A DNA stretch of 64,000 nucleotides from Oscillospiraceae bacterium (GTDB lineage: Bacteria; Bacillota; Clostridia; Oscillospirales; Ruminococcaceae), in the NCBI GenBank assembly GCA_021769725.1, contig JAETSI010000002.1, forward strand, positions 62,001-126,000. The letters run 5' to 3'. The notes under the pieces were generated by a model that saw only the letters and a program-made list of their open reading frames with translations, was not told the DNA's origin and ran no database searches. Shown here in pieces: positions 17,948-27,554 of the stretch (positions are counted from its first letter, which is position 1; every line of letters begins with the position of its first letter). Made by a program: the position numbers and the translations under genes.

Positions 17948-18466
17948 ATGAATAAGATATTGACGTATGATTTTTTTCGGCGTGATGCTCTGAAGGTCGC
18001 TCCTGATCTTGTAGGAAAGATATTGGTGAGAACCCTGGAGGACGGCACAGAGCTGAGAGAGAGGATTTCAGAAACGGAAGCTTACCGTGGTGAGGAGGAT
18101 AAGGGATGTCACGCTTCAAGGGGCAGGACAAAGCGGACGGAACTTCTTTATGGTGAAAGCGGGGTTATCTACGTTTATCTGTGTTACGGAGTCCATTGGC
18201 TTATGAATGTGATAACCGGCGAAAAGGATCAGCCGCAGGGGGTACTTTTCAGGTGTGGAGAGCTCCACAGTGGACCCGGAAAGCTGACAAAATTTCTGAA
18301 AATAGACGGAAGTTTTAACGGAGAGAGTTTCTGCGGAAACGAGAAGATCAGGATTGAGGATGACGGCTTCCGTCCGGATATAATAACTGCTCCGAGAGTC
18401 GGTATAGACTATGCCGGAGACTATTGGAAGAACGTAGAATGGCGTTTTATATCGAACGGGAAGTGA
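17948..18466 (+). CDS. DNA-3-methyladenine glycosylase (AAG/MPG family)
   Basis: Base excision repair enzyme that removes alkylated or deaminated purines. Family motifs are visible: ISETEAY (the catalytic acid region), RTKRTELLY, and GVIYVYLCYGVHWLMNV, followed by QPQGVLFR and GPGKLTK. At 172 residues it is slightly shorter than the usual 180-200, ending soon after the PRVGIDYAGDYW motif, but nothing essential appears missing. It starts 3 bp after rqcH, so it is in the same operon. Confidence 0.9.
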   Translation: MNKILTYDFFRRDALKVAPDLVGKILVRTLEDGTELRERISETEAYRGEEDKGCHASRGRTKRTELLYGESGVIYVYLCYGVHWLMNVITGEKDQPQGVLFRCGELHSGPGKLTKFLKIDGSFNGESFCGNEKIRIEDDGFRPDIITAPRVGIDYAGDYWKNVEWRFISNGK

Positions 18467-18470
18467 CGGA

Positions 18471-19250
18471 ATGAATATTAACAGTGTTGGATTTCATTCT
18501 GTTTATGACTGCGACTACAGGGTTTGTCGGGAAACGGCGAGCGGTCGGTATATCCTTATCCTGACGAAAAGCCGGGGGCAGTTTGAGTTCGGTGGGACTG
18601 TCGTTTCTCTTCCTGCCGGAACTGCCGTTCTGTATGGCGGCGGATACGTGCGTAGTTACGGAGCGGACGACGAACCATTTGTTTGCGACTGGATAGATTT
18701 TGAAGGAGAAGATGACAGAGAATTTCTGGATTCTCTGGAACTTGAAATAAATCGTCCAATGCGTTTTCATGACACTGATTTTATAAGCGGTCTTATCCGC
18801 AGCATTGCATCGGAGTTTTATTCCATAAATGCAAGGCGTGTTAAGATGTTGGACAATCTTATGAAAACTCTTTTGATGAAGCTGAGCGATACAGGAATAT
18901 ACAAGGGAAATGTCCAGCTCTCGTCTGAACCGCATTATAGTTCTCTTATAGACCTGAGAGAAAAGATATATCGTAATCCGCAGATGAAATGGAATGTTGA
19001 TTCAATGGCTGCGGATGTGAATATGTCAAGGTCGTATTTTCAGCATCTTTATAGTGAAGTTTTCGGGGTGTCGTGTATGACTGACGTTATCAGCGGTAAG
19101 ATCGAGAAAGCTAAGGAGATACTGAGCGAAACGAGCTGTACCGTGTCGCAGGTCGCCTCAATGTGCGGCTATGATAATGAAGAGCATTTTATGAGGCAGT
19201 TTAAGAAAATTGTAGGTGTCACGCCAACAAAATACAGGCATAACAGATAG
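18471..19250 (+). CDS. AraC family transcriptional regulator
   Basis: A protein of 259 residues with an N-terminal cupin-like sensing domain and a C-terminal double helix-turn-helix (about 165-257: WNVDSMAADVNMSRSYFQ, then CTVSQVASMCGYDNEEHF and the closing KKIVGVTPTKYR). Such regulators respond to carbon sources or stress. It starts 4 bp after the glycosylase stop with AGTGACGGA as a weak ribosome site. Its target is unknown; being embedded in a repair/translation operon gives no clear hint. Confidence 0.85.
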   Translation: MNINSVGFHSVYDCDYRVCRETASGRYILILTKSRGQFEFGGTVVSLPAGTAVLYGGGYVRSYGADDEPFVCDWIDFEGEDDREFLDSLELEINRPMRFHDTDFISGLIRSIASEFYSINARRVKMLDNLMKTLLMKLSDTGIYKGNVQLSSEPHYSSLIDLREKIYRNPQMKWNVDSMAADVNMSRSYFQHLYSEVFGVSCMTDVISGKIEKAKEILSETSCTVSQVASMCGYDNEEHFMRQFKKIVGVTPTKYRHNR

Positions 19251-19277
19251 TGCGCCAATGGATGAGAGGAGAAGAAT

Positions 19278-19640
19278 ATGACAGAATATCTGAAAAGGTA
19301 CATGGAATTAATAAATAAGCGTCTTTCGGATTACGACAGCCGTGAGGAACTTGAAGAAATATTCAGCGAGCACAAGGACAAGATTGCCTTTATGCAGCAT
19401 GAGCGGATTGTTCATTTTCTGGTAACTATGATGTTTGCCATTATTCTTTCGGTATTCATGACGGCTGTTCTGTTTCTGGAACATCCGGCAATGATCGTGC
19501 TTGTTGCCATAATCATTGTGCTGTTGGGATTCTACATAAGGCATTACTACTTTCTGGAAAATACTGTTCAGGAGATGTACAGGGTTTATGACAGGATTCT
19601 TGAAGAGCGCAGACAACAGTCAAAGGAGGAAAAATCATGA
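19278..19640 (+). CDS. Small membrane protein of unknown function
   Basis: A protein of 120 residues with two adjacent hydrophobic segments at about 54-72 and 74-89 (HFLVTMMFAIILSVFMTA and MIVLVAIIIVLLGFYI) flanked by charged, helical ends. It is not recognised as a named family. The ribosome site is GAGGAGAAG. Its stop overlaps the nth start by four bases (ATGA), so it is translationally coupled to nth. Confidence 0.75.
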   Translation: MTEYLKRYMELINKRLSDYDSREELEEIFSEHKDKIAFMQHERIVHFLVTMMFAIILSVFMTAVLFLEHPAMIVLVAIIIVLLGFYIRHYYFLENTVQEMYRVYDRILEERRQQSKEEKS

Positions 19641-20281
19641 CCAGAAAGGAAATAGCGGCTCTTGCCTGCAAAGAGCTTGAAATAATATACCCTGATATTG
19701 ACTGCACGCTGAACTACGAAAAGCCATATGAGCTGATGTTTGCAGCCAGGCTGGCAGCTCAGTGTACCGATGCACGTGTCAATATCGTCACTAAAACGCT
19801 GTTCAAAAAATATCCGACTCTTGAAGCTTTTGCCAACGCTGATCTACAGGAACTTGAACAGGATGTAAAGCCGTGCGGTTTTTATCATACAAAGGCTCTG
19901 AGCCTGAAAACAATGGCTTCTCAGCTTATTGAAAATTTCGGCGGCGAGGTGCCGTCAACTATGGAAGAACTGCTGACCTTATCAGGAATAGGGCGCAAAA
20001 CTGCCAATCTTATGCTTGGGGATGTATTTAAAAAACCGGCGATCGTTACCGATACGCATTGCATAAGGATTACCGGCAGGCTGGGACTTACTGACAACAA
20101 AGAGCCGGCAAAAGTGGAAAAGGATCTGATAAAGCTTATACCTCCGGAGATCTCTTCCCATTTCTGTCATCAGACGGTGCAGTTCGGCAGGGATATATGC
20201 AGGGCAAGAAGTCCTAAATGCAGCGAATGCACGCTCAGTTATTTTTGCAGATATAATAAAAACAATCAAGGGGGAGTGTAA
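19637..20281 (+). CDS. nth: Endonuclease III
   Basis: DNA glycosylase/AP lyase for oxidised pyrimidines, 214 residues as usual. The helix-hairpin-helix LSGIGRKTANLML contains the catalytic Lys, and the catalytic Asp lies in VTDTHCIRI. The [4Fe-4S] cluster ligands are the C-terminal cysteines of CRARSPKCSECTLSYFC. The start overlaps the preceding membrane protein gene by four bases. The stop codon directly abuts the ATG of the next gene. Confidence 0.95.
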   Translation: MTRKEIAALACKELEIIYPDIDCTLNYEKPYELMFAARLAAQCTDARVNIVTKTLFKKYPTLEAFANADLQELEQDVKPCGFYHTKALSLKTMASQLIENFGGEVPSTMEELLTLSGIGRKTANLMLGDVFKKPAIVTDTHCIRITGRLGLTDNKEPAKVEKDLIKLIPPEISSHFCHQTVQFGRDICRARSPKCSECTLSYFCRYNKNNQGGV

Positions 20282-21655
20282 ATGAAAAAATTTATAAAAA
20301 AAGCAGTGACTGTTCTGACGTCGCTGGCAGCCGCAGCGTCCGTTACAGCGTCATTGGCGGTGTATGCTGATATGACGCCGAATCCGGTCATAAGCCGTAA
20401 CTGTCCGGCATACGATCTTAGCGGCGAATCCTATTCTGCCAAGCAGGGAAACGACGAGCATTATTTTTCGTTCTGGAACGCAAGTACACCAAATTACCTG
20501 GCGTATGATCTTTCAGAAGTTCCGGAGGAGCAGCGCCGTACCGTTATGGCAGTATGGTACAATACAAGTTCCTATGACAGTATCGGACAGTACCAGTCAC
20601 GAAATATGGAGCCGTTCAGCTATACTATAGAGGTGAATAAAGCTCCCGGCGGAGAATTCCCCGTTGACGGCTGGGAGACGGCTGTTTCGGTTGACGATAA
20701 TACTCTCAGTTCACGTTAGCACGTTGTGGATATGTCAGGATATAACTGGATACGCATGAATGTTGCATCTTCGGACGGCGGAACAGGCTCCAATGTCAGC
20801 ATCAATTTCGATGTTCACGATATATCTGACGGTATTTATGACAGTTGGCTGTTCCTTGGGGATTCTATTACCGCAGGCGGCATGAACAACTGCTACGGTA
20901 CAGGCTTTGCAACCTATGTAAATCAACTTGACTGCCGCTATTTCCCTATCCAGGAGAACGGCGGCATCGGCGGTATACGCTCTGTTGACGGCAGAGAAAA
21001 TATCGACCGCTGGTTGTCTGTATATTCGGGGAAATACGTAAGCATTGCCTACGGCACGAACGACGCATGGGGAAACGATGGTTCTGGAGCCGAGGCATAT
21101 TATGAAAACACAAAATACATGATAGACGCTGTTCTTGCAGCCGGAAAGATTCCGGTGCTGCCTAAGATCCCATATTCCACTAACGCAGATGTAAACGGAC
21201 ATCTCGACGATTTCAACGGCATGATCGACAGGCTTTATAAAGAATATGACGGCAAACTTATCCAGGGGCCTGATTTTGAAACATACTTCCGTGAAAATCC
21301 CGATGGTCTCAGCGGTGACGGAGTTCATCCGTCCTCAGAAGGATATGACGCCATGAGACAGATCTGGGCGAAAACTATGTATGAAACAGTTTATAAGGCA
21401 GCACCGGATGATACGGATCCGCTGTACGGTGATGCAGATTGTGATGGTCAGGTTTTTCTGAATGACGCAGTGCTTGTAATGCAGGCTATCGGAAATCCGG
21501 ATGAGTACGGAGTGGAAGGCAGTGACCCCAGTCACATTACCGAAGAGGGAAAAATTAATGCCGATGTTTCCGGCAATAGCGACGGTCTTACAAATATGGA
21601 CGCACTGGCTATACAGAAGTACATTATCCACCTTATAGACGAGCTTCCGGAATAA
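20282..21655 (+). pseudogene. Dockerin-bearing SGNH hydrolase interrupted by an in-frame TAG
   Basis: The frame runs 20282-20719, meets TAG at 20717-20719, and continues in the same frame to 21655; together this gives a normal secreted enzyme of 457 codons. The N-terminus is a signal peptide (KKFIKKAVTVLTSLAAAAS) and a beta-rich module. The part after the stop has the SGNH/GDSL lipase motifs FLGDSITAGG (nucleophile Ser) and DGVHPSSEGY (Asp and His). A dockerin with two Ca-binding repeats follows (DADCDGQVFLNDAVLVMQ and ADVSGNSDGLTNMDALAIQ). The codon context SSR-stop-HVVDMSGYNW suggests a CAG to TAG change. Either it is a nonsense pseudogene, a phase-variable or suppressed gene, or an assembly error. 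No good start lies just after the stop. Confidence 0.85.
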
Positions 21656-21702
21656 TATACACGCTGCTGCTGCAATTATTCTCAAAAAATTACAGAAAAC
21701 AG

Positions 21703-21731
21703 TTGACTATTTCTTGATAATAGGGTATTAT
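21703..21731 (+). promoter_or_regulatory. Sigma-A promoter of the GH25 lysozyme gene
   Basis: TTGACT (21703-21708), a 17-base spacer and TATTAT (21726-21731), 33 bases before the TTG start. Confidence 0.6.
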
Positions 21732-21763
21732 AAGTGTAGACAAAGAACAAAGGAGATAGTAAA

Positions 21764-22498
21764 TTGCATTTATTAAAAAAAATCACATGTATTCTTACGG
21801 GAGGTATTCTTACCGGAGCGGCAATGGCAGCATCCTGCTACTATTCTTCGGCAACGGTAAATCATGCGAAGTATCCGGTTTTCGGTGTTGATGTATCCAA
21901 TTATCAGGGAATTATTGACTGGAAATGTCTGGAATCTCAGAATGTTTCATTTGCCTTTATAAAGGCTACCGAGGGAAGCGGTCATGTGGACGAATCTGTC
22001 AGAAGAAATCTGAGTGATGCCTCAGAAACAGATATAAAACTGTCGGCGTATCATTTTTTCAGTTTTGACAGTCCCGGAGAAACTCAGGCGGCAAATTTTA
22101 TTTCTGTCGTGTCAAGGAATGATATAGATATGCCACCGGTGGTTGATGTGGAATATTACGCTGACAAGAAAAGCAATAAGCCTTCATGTGAGGAAGCAGA
22201 GGCTATTCTTAAACCTCTTCTGGATGATCTGGAGGAATATTACGGAAAAAAACCAATTCTTTATACTACGCTCCCTGTTTACTGCCGTTATATAAGGGAG
22301 AGTTTCGGAGATTATCCCCTGTGGATAAGAAGCGTGAACATGGAACCCGATCTTCTGGACTGGAAATTCTGGCAATACTGTGATTCCGGATGTCTCGACG
22401 GTTATGAGGGTGACGAAGAATGCATAGATTTTAATGTCTACAACGGCTCTATGGAAGAATTTATTAAGGAATACGGAGGAGAAAATGACGCCATTTGA
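21764..22498 (+). CDS. GH25 family lysozyme (secreted muramidase)
   Basis: A protein of 244 residues with a signal peptide or membrane anchor (KKITCILTGGILTGAAMA) and a GH25 domain. The catalytic region shows GVDVSNYQGIIDW near residue 43, FIKATEG, and PVVDVEYY with the acidic residues of the family. GH25 enzymes cut the MurNAc-GlcNAc bond. The start is TTG 21764 with AAGGAG eight bases upstream. The gene overlaps the next (manA-type) by 14 bases. It may act in cell-wall turnover or against competing bacteria. Confidence 0.88.
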   Translation: MHLLKKITCILTGGILTGAAMAASCYYSSATVNHAKYPVFGVDVSNYQGIIDWKCLESQNVSFAFIKATEGSGHVDESVRRNLSDASETDIKLSAYHFFSFDSPGETQAANFISVVSRNDIDMPPVVDVEYYADKKSNKPSCEEAEAILKPLLDDLEEYYGKKPILYTTLPVYCRYIRESFGDYPLWIRSVNMEPDLLDWKFWQYCDSGCLDGYEGDEECIDFNVYNGSMEEFIKEYGGENDAI

Positions 22499-23465
22499 AC
22501 TTAAACCGACTATTAAAGATTATATCTGGGGTGGAACAAGGCTGAGAGACGAATTCGGTATGGAAAGCAATCTTGAACGTCTGGCAGAAAGTTGGGAACT
22601 GAGCTGCCATAAGGACGGACTGAGCGTCATATCCGGCGGAGAGTATGACGGAATGACACTTGAAGATTTTCTGAAAGGTCATCCTGAAGCAATACGGAAA
22701 GATTGCATGGAATACGAGGAATTTCCTATCTTAATAAAAATTATAGACGCAAGGGAAAATTTGTCTGTCCAGGTGCATCCGGATAGCGAATATGCCCGGA
22801 AATTCGAGGGTGACAACGGCAAGACCGAAATGTGGTATGTTATGGACTGTGATGAGGGTGCAGAGCTGATATATGGATTTAAGGAGAAAATTTCACAGGA
22901 AGAATTTAAAAGGGCAATAGACGAAAATACGCTTCTTGAAAAGGTGAACCGGGTAAAAGTTCATAAGGGTGACGTATTTTTCATTGAGCCGGGAACGCTC
23001 CATGCAATCGGAAAAGGAATTCTTATTGCCGAAATTCAGCAGAGTTCAAATGTGACATATCGTGTTTACGATTACGGACGTCTCGGCGCTGACGGCAAAC
23101 CGAGAGAACTTCATATCCAAAAGGCTCTTGATGTTACAAGGCTTGAACCGCCGTCTGCAAAGTACGGTCAGCCTGAAATTGTCAGACTGCCGGATGCCGA
23201 ATGTCGTCCGCTTTGTGGCTGCGAATATTTTTCAACAGCCAGATACGATATTTTTACTCAGTTTTCTATAAGCAATCCGGATGTGTTCTCTCATATTCTG
23301 GTTATCGACGGAGAAGCTGATATCTATCCGGGTTCAGAGAACGATCAACTGCCGGAAAGCAGCAGGATCATGCATATAAAAAAAGGCTCAAGCGTGTTTG
23401 TTCCGGCAGGAACTGATGCGATTTATATAAAAGGCAGATGCAGTATAATTTTAACAACAATCTAA
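22485..23465 (+). CDS. Mannose-6-phosphate isomerase (class I)
   Basis: Zinc enzyme that interconverts mannose-6-P and fructose-6-P. The metal-binding residues are visible in QVHPDSEYA, the Glu of KTEMWYV, and the His of GTLHAIGKG. It resembles the short Firmicutes form (327 residues). The start is ATG 22485 behind GGAGGAG and overlaps the end of the lysozyme gene; the longer frame from 22434 has no ribosome site. It is followed 13 bp later by glucokinase, forming a small hexose-phosphate unit useful for mannan and cellulose sugars. Confidence 0.92.
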   Translation: MTPFELKPTIKDYIWGGTRLRDEFGMESNLERLAESWELSCHKDGLSVISGGEYDGMTLEDFLKGHPEAIRKDCMEYEEFPILIKIIDARENLSVQVHPDSEYARKFEGDNGKTEMWYVMDCDEGAELIYGFKEKISQEEFKRAIDENTLLEKVNRVKVHKGDVFFIEPGTLHAIGKGILIAEIQQSSNVTYRVYDYGRLGADGKPRELHIQKALDVTRLEPPSAKYGQPEIVRLPDAECRPLCGCEYFSTARYDIFTQFSISNPDVFSHILVIDGEADIYPGSENDQLPESSRIMHIKKGSSVFVPAGTDAIYIKGRCSIILTTI

Positions 23466-23478
23466 GGAGGATTTTAAA

Positions 23479-24435
23479 ATGAAATATTATGTAGGAATTG
23501 ATCTGGGCGGTACAAATATCGTTGCCGGAGTTGTGGACGAAGAGTACAATATCGTTGCAAAGGCAAGCACGAAGACCAACTGTCCACGTCCGGAAAAGGA
23601 GATCGCCGACGATATGGCAAAAATGGCTTTGCAGGCTGTAAAGAATGCCAATCTTACAATCAACGATATCGAGTGGATAGGAATAGGAACCCCGGGAATC
23701 GCCAACAGCTCTACAGGCGTTATCGAAAGAGCAAATAATCTCGGATTTGAAAATACGCCTATGGTAAAGTATATCAGTGAAGCTATCGACAAGCCTGTTT
23801 TTATCGAGAACGACGCCAATGCAGCAGCCTACGGAGAATATGTTGCCGGAGCTGCAAAGGGCGCTAAGAACGCTGTATGCATCACACTCGGCACAGGCGT
23901 GGGCGGAGGTATCATTGTTGACGGCAGGATATATGCAGGCTCAAACTTTGCAGGAGCAGAGATCGGTCACACTGTTATCGAGGTTGACGGCGCACAGTGT
24001 TCATGCGGAAGAAAGGGATGCTTTGAGGCTTATTCCTCAGCAACCGGTCTTATCAGAATGTCGAAAGAGGCAATGGCTCAGTTCCCTGAAAGTATCATGA
24101 ATAAAATGGCAGAGGAAAAGGGCAAGGTGACGGCTCGTACATCTTTCGATGCAATGAGGGCAGGGGACAAGGCTGCCAAGGATGTTGTTGATAAGTACAT
24201 AAAGTATCTTGCTGCCGGAATTACAAATACTATTAACATATTCCAGCCTGACGTACTTTGTATCGGCGGCGGTGTCTGCAATGAGGGAGATCCTCTGCTG
24301 CTTCCCGTAAAGGCTCTTGTTGAAAAGGAGGATTTTGCAAGCAATTCTGCAAAGCGTACAGATATAGTGATTGCAAAACTGGGCAATGACGCCGGAATTA
24401 TCGGCGCAGCTTTTCTCGGCAGAGCAAATTCGTAA
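23479..24435 (+). CDS. glk: ROK family glucokinase
   Basis: Cytoplasmic glucokinase of the ROK family, 318 residues. It shows the ATP motif DLGGTN at 8-13, the catalytic END near FIENDANAAAYGE, and the ROK zinc site CSCGRKGCFEAYSS (about 174-187). The ribosome site is AAGGAGG. It ends in a strong terminator, so the unit lysozyme-isomerase-kinase stops here. Substrate glucose is the family default; other hexoses cannot be excluded. Confidence 0.9.
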   Translation: MKYYVGIDLGGTNIVAGVVDEEYNIVAKASTKTNCPRPEKEIADDMAKMALQAVKNANLTINDIEWIGIGTPGIANSSTGVIERANNLGFENTPMVKYISEAIDKPVFIENDANAAAYGEYVAGAAKGAKNAVCITLGTGVGGGIIVDGRIYAGSNFAGAEIGHTVIEVDGAQCSCGRKGCFEAYSSATGLIRMSKEAMAQFPESIMNKMAEEKGKVTARTSFDAMRAGDKAAKDVVDKYIKYLAAGITNTINIFQPDVLCIGGGVCNEGDPLLLPVKALVEKEDFASNSAKRTDIVIAKLGNDAGIIGAAFLGRANS

Positions 24436-24452
24436 CGTATAGGATTTATTTG

Positions 24453-24506
24453 TTGGCTATATGTACAATTTTCCAATTGGTTTTTTGTACATATAGCCAA
24501 TTTTTT
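24453..24506 (+). terminator. Strong terminator after glk
   Basis: A perfect 16 bp stem TTGGCTATATGTACAA / TTGTACATATAGCCAA is followed by TTTTTT (24501-24506). Its stem sequence is closely related to that of the cellulase terminator at 41297-41350. Confidence 0.9.
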
Positions 24507-24575
24507 GTCTTGTGATTGTCAATTTGCCTTATTTCTGACACTATATTTATGAATCGATTCAAAGGAGGGATTTGA

Positions 24576-25085
24576 ATGAATGATTTCTCCGCAGATGTCC
24601 GACTTGCACAGCAGGGCAGCAGCGATGCCTTTTCAAGGCTCTATGGGACAGTGTACAAGGATATGTATCATATTGCACTATACAGCCTGAGAAATTCTCA
24701 TGATGCCGCAGATGCTGTCAGCGATACTGTTTTGGATGCTTTCTGCTCCATAAAAAAACTGAAAGATCCTGATTGTTTCCGGGGCTGGATAATGAAAATA
24801 CTTTCCGCAAAGATCAAACGAATTCAGCGGAATTACTTTGATGTTCCCGGCGAGCTTAAAGACGATACTTCAATAAGTGAATTTGATTTTGAGTCAGTGG
24901 AACTCAGAGAGTCAATAGATCGGCTTAATACAGGATCAAGATTGCTGCTTTCACTCTCTGTTTTAGGAGGGTATTCAAGTGAGGAAATTTCAAAAATCTG
25001 CGATATAAAAGCAAGTACGGTGAGATCAAGGCTTGCTGCTATAAAAAAGGCTCTGAGGCTTGAACTTACATCTGATATCACCTGA
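24576..25085 (+). CDS. ECF-type RNA polymerase sigma factor
   Basis: A protein of 169 residues with sigma region 2 (ALYSLRNSHDAADAVSDTVLDAFCSIKKL) and region 4 helix-turn-helix (YSSEEISKICDIKASTVRSRLAAIKKAL). It is compact, as ECF factors are. It starts behind AAAGGAGGG. The next gene begins 13 bp later and encodes a membrane-anchored protein that probably acts as its anti-sigma or sensor partner. Its target promoters are unknown. Confidence 0.88.
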   Translation: MNDFSADVRLAQQGSSDAFSRLYGTVYKDMYHIALYSLRNSHDAADAVSDTVLDAFCSIKKLKDPDCFRGWIMKILSAKIKRIQRNYFDVPGELKDDTSISEFDFESVELRESIDRLNTGSRLLLSLSVLGGYSSEEISKICDIKASTVRSRLAAIKKALRLELTSDIT

Positions 25086-25098
25086 AAGGAGTACAAAT

Positions 25099-27510
25099 AT
25101 GAGCGCAAACGATGAGAAGGTCAGAGAGATGCTTAATAAAGAACCTGTTCCTCAGGAACTTGAACCTGAGAAGATAAAAATTATGCTGGATGAAAAAGCT
25201 CCGGCGAAAAAGAGAAGAAATATAAAGAAAACTGCCGCCAGAATTACGGCAGGTGCGGCGGCTTGTGCCGTTATCTGCGGAACTTCGGTTTATTTTGCAG
25301 GACAAAAGAATTTATTTGATAAAGGAAAGCTTGAGTCAGACAGTGAAAGTCGGAAATCAGCCGCATCAACGGTAGAAGGAAACAAACCGCTGATCGTAAA
25401 TACTCAGGCTGCTTATATGAGCGGAGCGTCCGGTTATGAAGATGTATACAATCTGTATAAGGACGCTGAAAGGAAGTATTCTGAAAATCAGAAAAAAACG
25501 TATGATTTTTCATCAACAGGAAGAGAAGAAACAGCGGATATTTATGACGATGCAATTATGAATGAAGCTCCTGTGGCTGCTCCGGAAATGGAAGAAAAAG
25601 GGGAAGCGGATTTCGACGGCGAAACAAATGGAAACAGCGTTGCCGGTGGCGATATGGCACAGCCTCCTGTATCTGATGAACCGGTACAGGGTGAGATAAA
25701 GGATGCTCCACAGGAAGAACCTACAGAACCGGAATATCAGCCGGATGACGAGGACGAAAACACCTCAGAGCACTCTGAAACATACAATCAGGAGGAGGGC
25801 GTTCTTGAGGCTGATATCGTAAAGACTGACGGCAAAAATATATACTACTTATATAATAGTGATGAGGGAAGTTTGTCATATGAGCTTGGATTCAGCGACT
25901 ATTACTGTGGTACGTCGGCAAAGCTGAATATTGCCTCAATCGAGAACGGAAAATTCACGGATTCCCAGACAATAGATATCGGCGTTGCATCTGATTATGC
26001 TTTCGGGGACGGTTATAAGGATACAAGTATGTATGTCAGCGATATGTATCTCTACAACGATATGCTTCTTGTAGTGGGTACTGTAAGCGGAGAAAAGGAG
26101 GAGGAGATAAAAGCTCCTTTGCTCGATAGGGTGTTCGGATATGATGAGATCGAGACATACTACAGCAGCAAGAGTGCCGTTTTCGTATCCGTTTACAGCA
26201 CTGATGAAGATCACAGGCTTATCGACACGTATTATCAGGAGGGATCATACGATGACGTCAGGATTTCTCCGGACGGATATATGTATCTTATATCAAGCTA
26301 TATAACGCAGGATCTCGGTAATATTGACGAAGATCAGCTGGACGGATATATCCCGAAGTGCGGCGTTGGCAAAAATACGCTCTTTATTTCGCCGGAGGAT
26401 ATTCTTATGCCGGAGGAGGAACTGACAGAGAGTGAAACATTCGGCTGCACCGTTATAGGCAGCCTTGATCTGAATGTTCCGGGAGAGATATCGGCTGTTG
26501 ATTCAAAGGCTCTTGCCGGATATACAGGGGAGATATACAGTTCTGCTGGTAATCTTTATACAACTGTCGGCTGGGACGATACAGAGATCACACGTATTGC
26601 AATTGGCGAGGGAAATATAACCCCTGCGGCTAACGGAAACGTTGAGGGCAGGGTAAAGGATCAGTTCTCCATGAGCGAGTACGGCGGATATTTCCGTATT
26701 GCAACTACAAAGGACAGCTATGAGGATGCCACAGAGGAGTACACATGGTATGATGAAAATAATGTTCCGCATACAGAAAGTTATGCAGTTCATTCACGCA
26801 CAAAGCGTGACAATCGTGTTTACGTTCTGGATATGGATATGAATATTGTCGGAAGTCTTACGGATTTTGGTATTGACGAGGAGATAAAGTCGGTCAATTT
26901 CAGCGGCGATACGGCTTATGTTGTGACCTACGAGCAGACAGATCCGTTGTTTGCCGTTGATCTGAGCGATCCTGCCAATCCTACGATAATGGACGAATTT
27001 AAAATTCTGGGTTACAGCACTTATATGCAGCAGTGGCAGGACGGAATGCTTCTTGGTTTTGGTGTATCGGCAGACGAGGATGGCATCGAGCAGGGCATAA
27101 AGCTTACGATGTTTGATAATTCCGATCCGTATAATCTTGACGCTCTGGACACTTATGAGATCAATCGTGGTGAGGACTACGAGGACTGGATAAGTTCAGT
27201 GGCAGTGTGGGAGAGAAAAGCTCTTCTTATTGCTCCCGAGAAGAATCTTATCGGCGTTCCGGTAATGAGAGAAACATGGGATGATAGTGAAGACGGTTTT
27301 AATGCAGAAAGCAGCTATGTATTTTTCTCATTTGAAAACGGCAGCTTCGTCTATAAGGGAGAGATCGGCGGCGATATAAACGGATATAATGAAAATGATA
27401 TATTCTATAGATCTGTTTATGCCGGAGATTACGTATATATTCTCTGCGGAAACAAGTTTGTGGCTGCAAATATTGAAACAATGGAAGTAACTGATGAAGT
27501 GATCTTCTGA
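25099..27510 (+). CDS. Membrane-anchored beta-propeller protein, putative sigma partner
   Basis: A protein of 803 residues. A cytoplasmic N-terminus of about 45 residues (MSANDEKVREMLNKE...) resembles short anti-sigma heads. One transmembrane segment follows at about 52-68 (ITAGAAACAVICGTSVYFAG), then an acidic, disordered Glu/Pro/Asp-rich linker. From about residue 235 there is a C-terminal beta-propeller of the secreted type (ADIVKTDGKNIYYLYN, then RVYVLDMDMNIVGSLTDFG). The ATG at 25099 has AAAGGAG in front. Its position after the sigma gene suggests it holds the factor until a surface signal is sensed; this is inferred. Confidence 0.75.
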   Translation: MSANDEKVREMLNKEPVPQELEPEKIKIMLDEKAPAKKRRNIKKTAARITAGAAACAVICGTSVYFAGQKNLFDKGKLESDSESRKSAASTVEGNKPLIVNTQAAYMSGASGYEDVYNLYKDAERKYSENQKKTYDFSSTGREETADIYDDAIMNEAPVAAPEMEEKGEADFDGETNGNSVAGGDMAQPPVSDEPVQGEIKDAPQEEPTEPEYQPDDEDENTSEHSETYNQEEGVLEADIVKTDGKNIYYLYNSDEGSLSYELGFSDYYCGTSAKLNIASIENGKFTDSQTIDIGVASDYAFGDGYKDTSMYVSDMYLYNDMLLVVGTVSGEKEEEIKAPLLDRVFGYDEIETYYSSKSAVFVSVYSTDEDHRLIDTYYQEGSYDDVRISPDGYMYLISSYITQDLGNIDEDQLDGYIPKCGVGKNTLFISPEDILMPEEELTESETFGCTVIGSLDLNVPGEISAVDSKALAGYTGEIYSSAGNLYTTVGWDDTEITRIAIGEGNITPAANGNVEGRVKDQFSMSEYGGYFRIATTKDSYEDATEEYTWYDENNVPHTESYAVHSRTKRDNRVYVLDMDMNIVGSLTDFGIDEEIKSVNFSGDTAYVVTYEQTDPLFAVDLSDPANPTIMDEFKILGYSTYMQQWQDGMLLGFGVSADEDGIEQGIKLTMFDNSDPYNLDALDTYEINRGEDYEDWISSVAVWERKALLIAPEKNLIGVPVMRETWDDSEDGFNAESSYVFFSFENGSFVYKGEIGGDINGYNENDIFYRSVYAGDYVYILCGNKFVAANIETMEVTDEVIF

Positions 27511-27517
27511 TAACGAA

Positions 27518-27544
27518 AAACGGGCATCAGATTGATGCCCGTTT
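27518..27544. terminator. Bidirectional terminator between the beta-propeller gene and ddh
   Basis: A perfect 12 bp stem AAACGGGCATCA / TGATGCCCGTTT with a 3-base loop. Both convergent genes end within 12 bases of it. Confidence 0.8.
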
Positions 27545-27554
27545 AGTTTACTTT

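Noticed and set aside
20735..21328. Antisense frame of 197 codons in the SGNH hydrolase region
   Set aside because: The plus strand carries SGNH and dockerin motifs; the antisense product resembles nothing.
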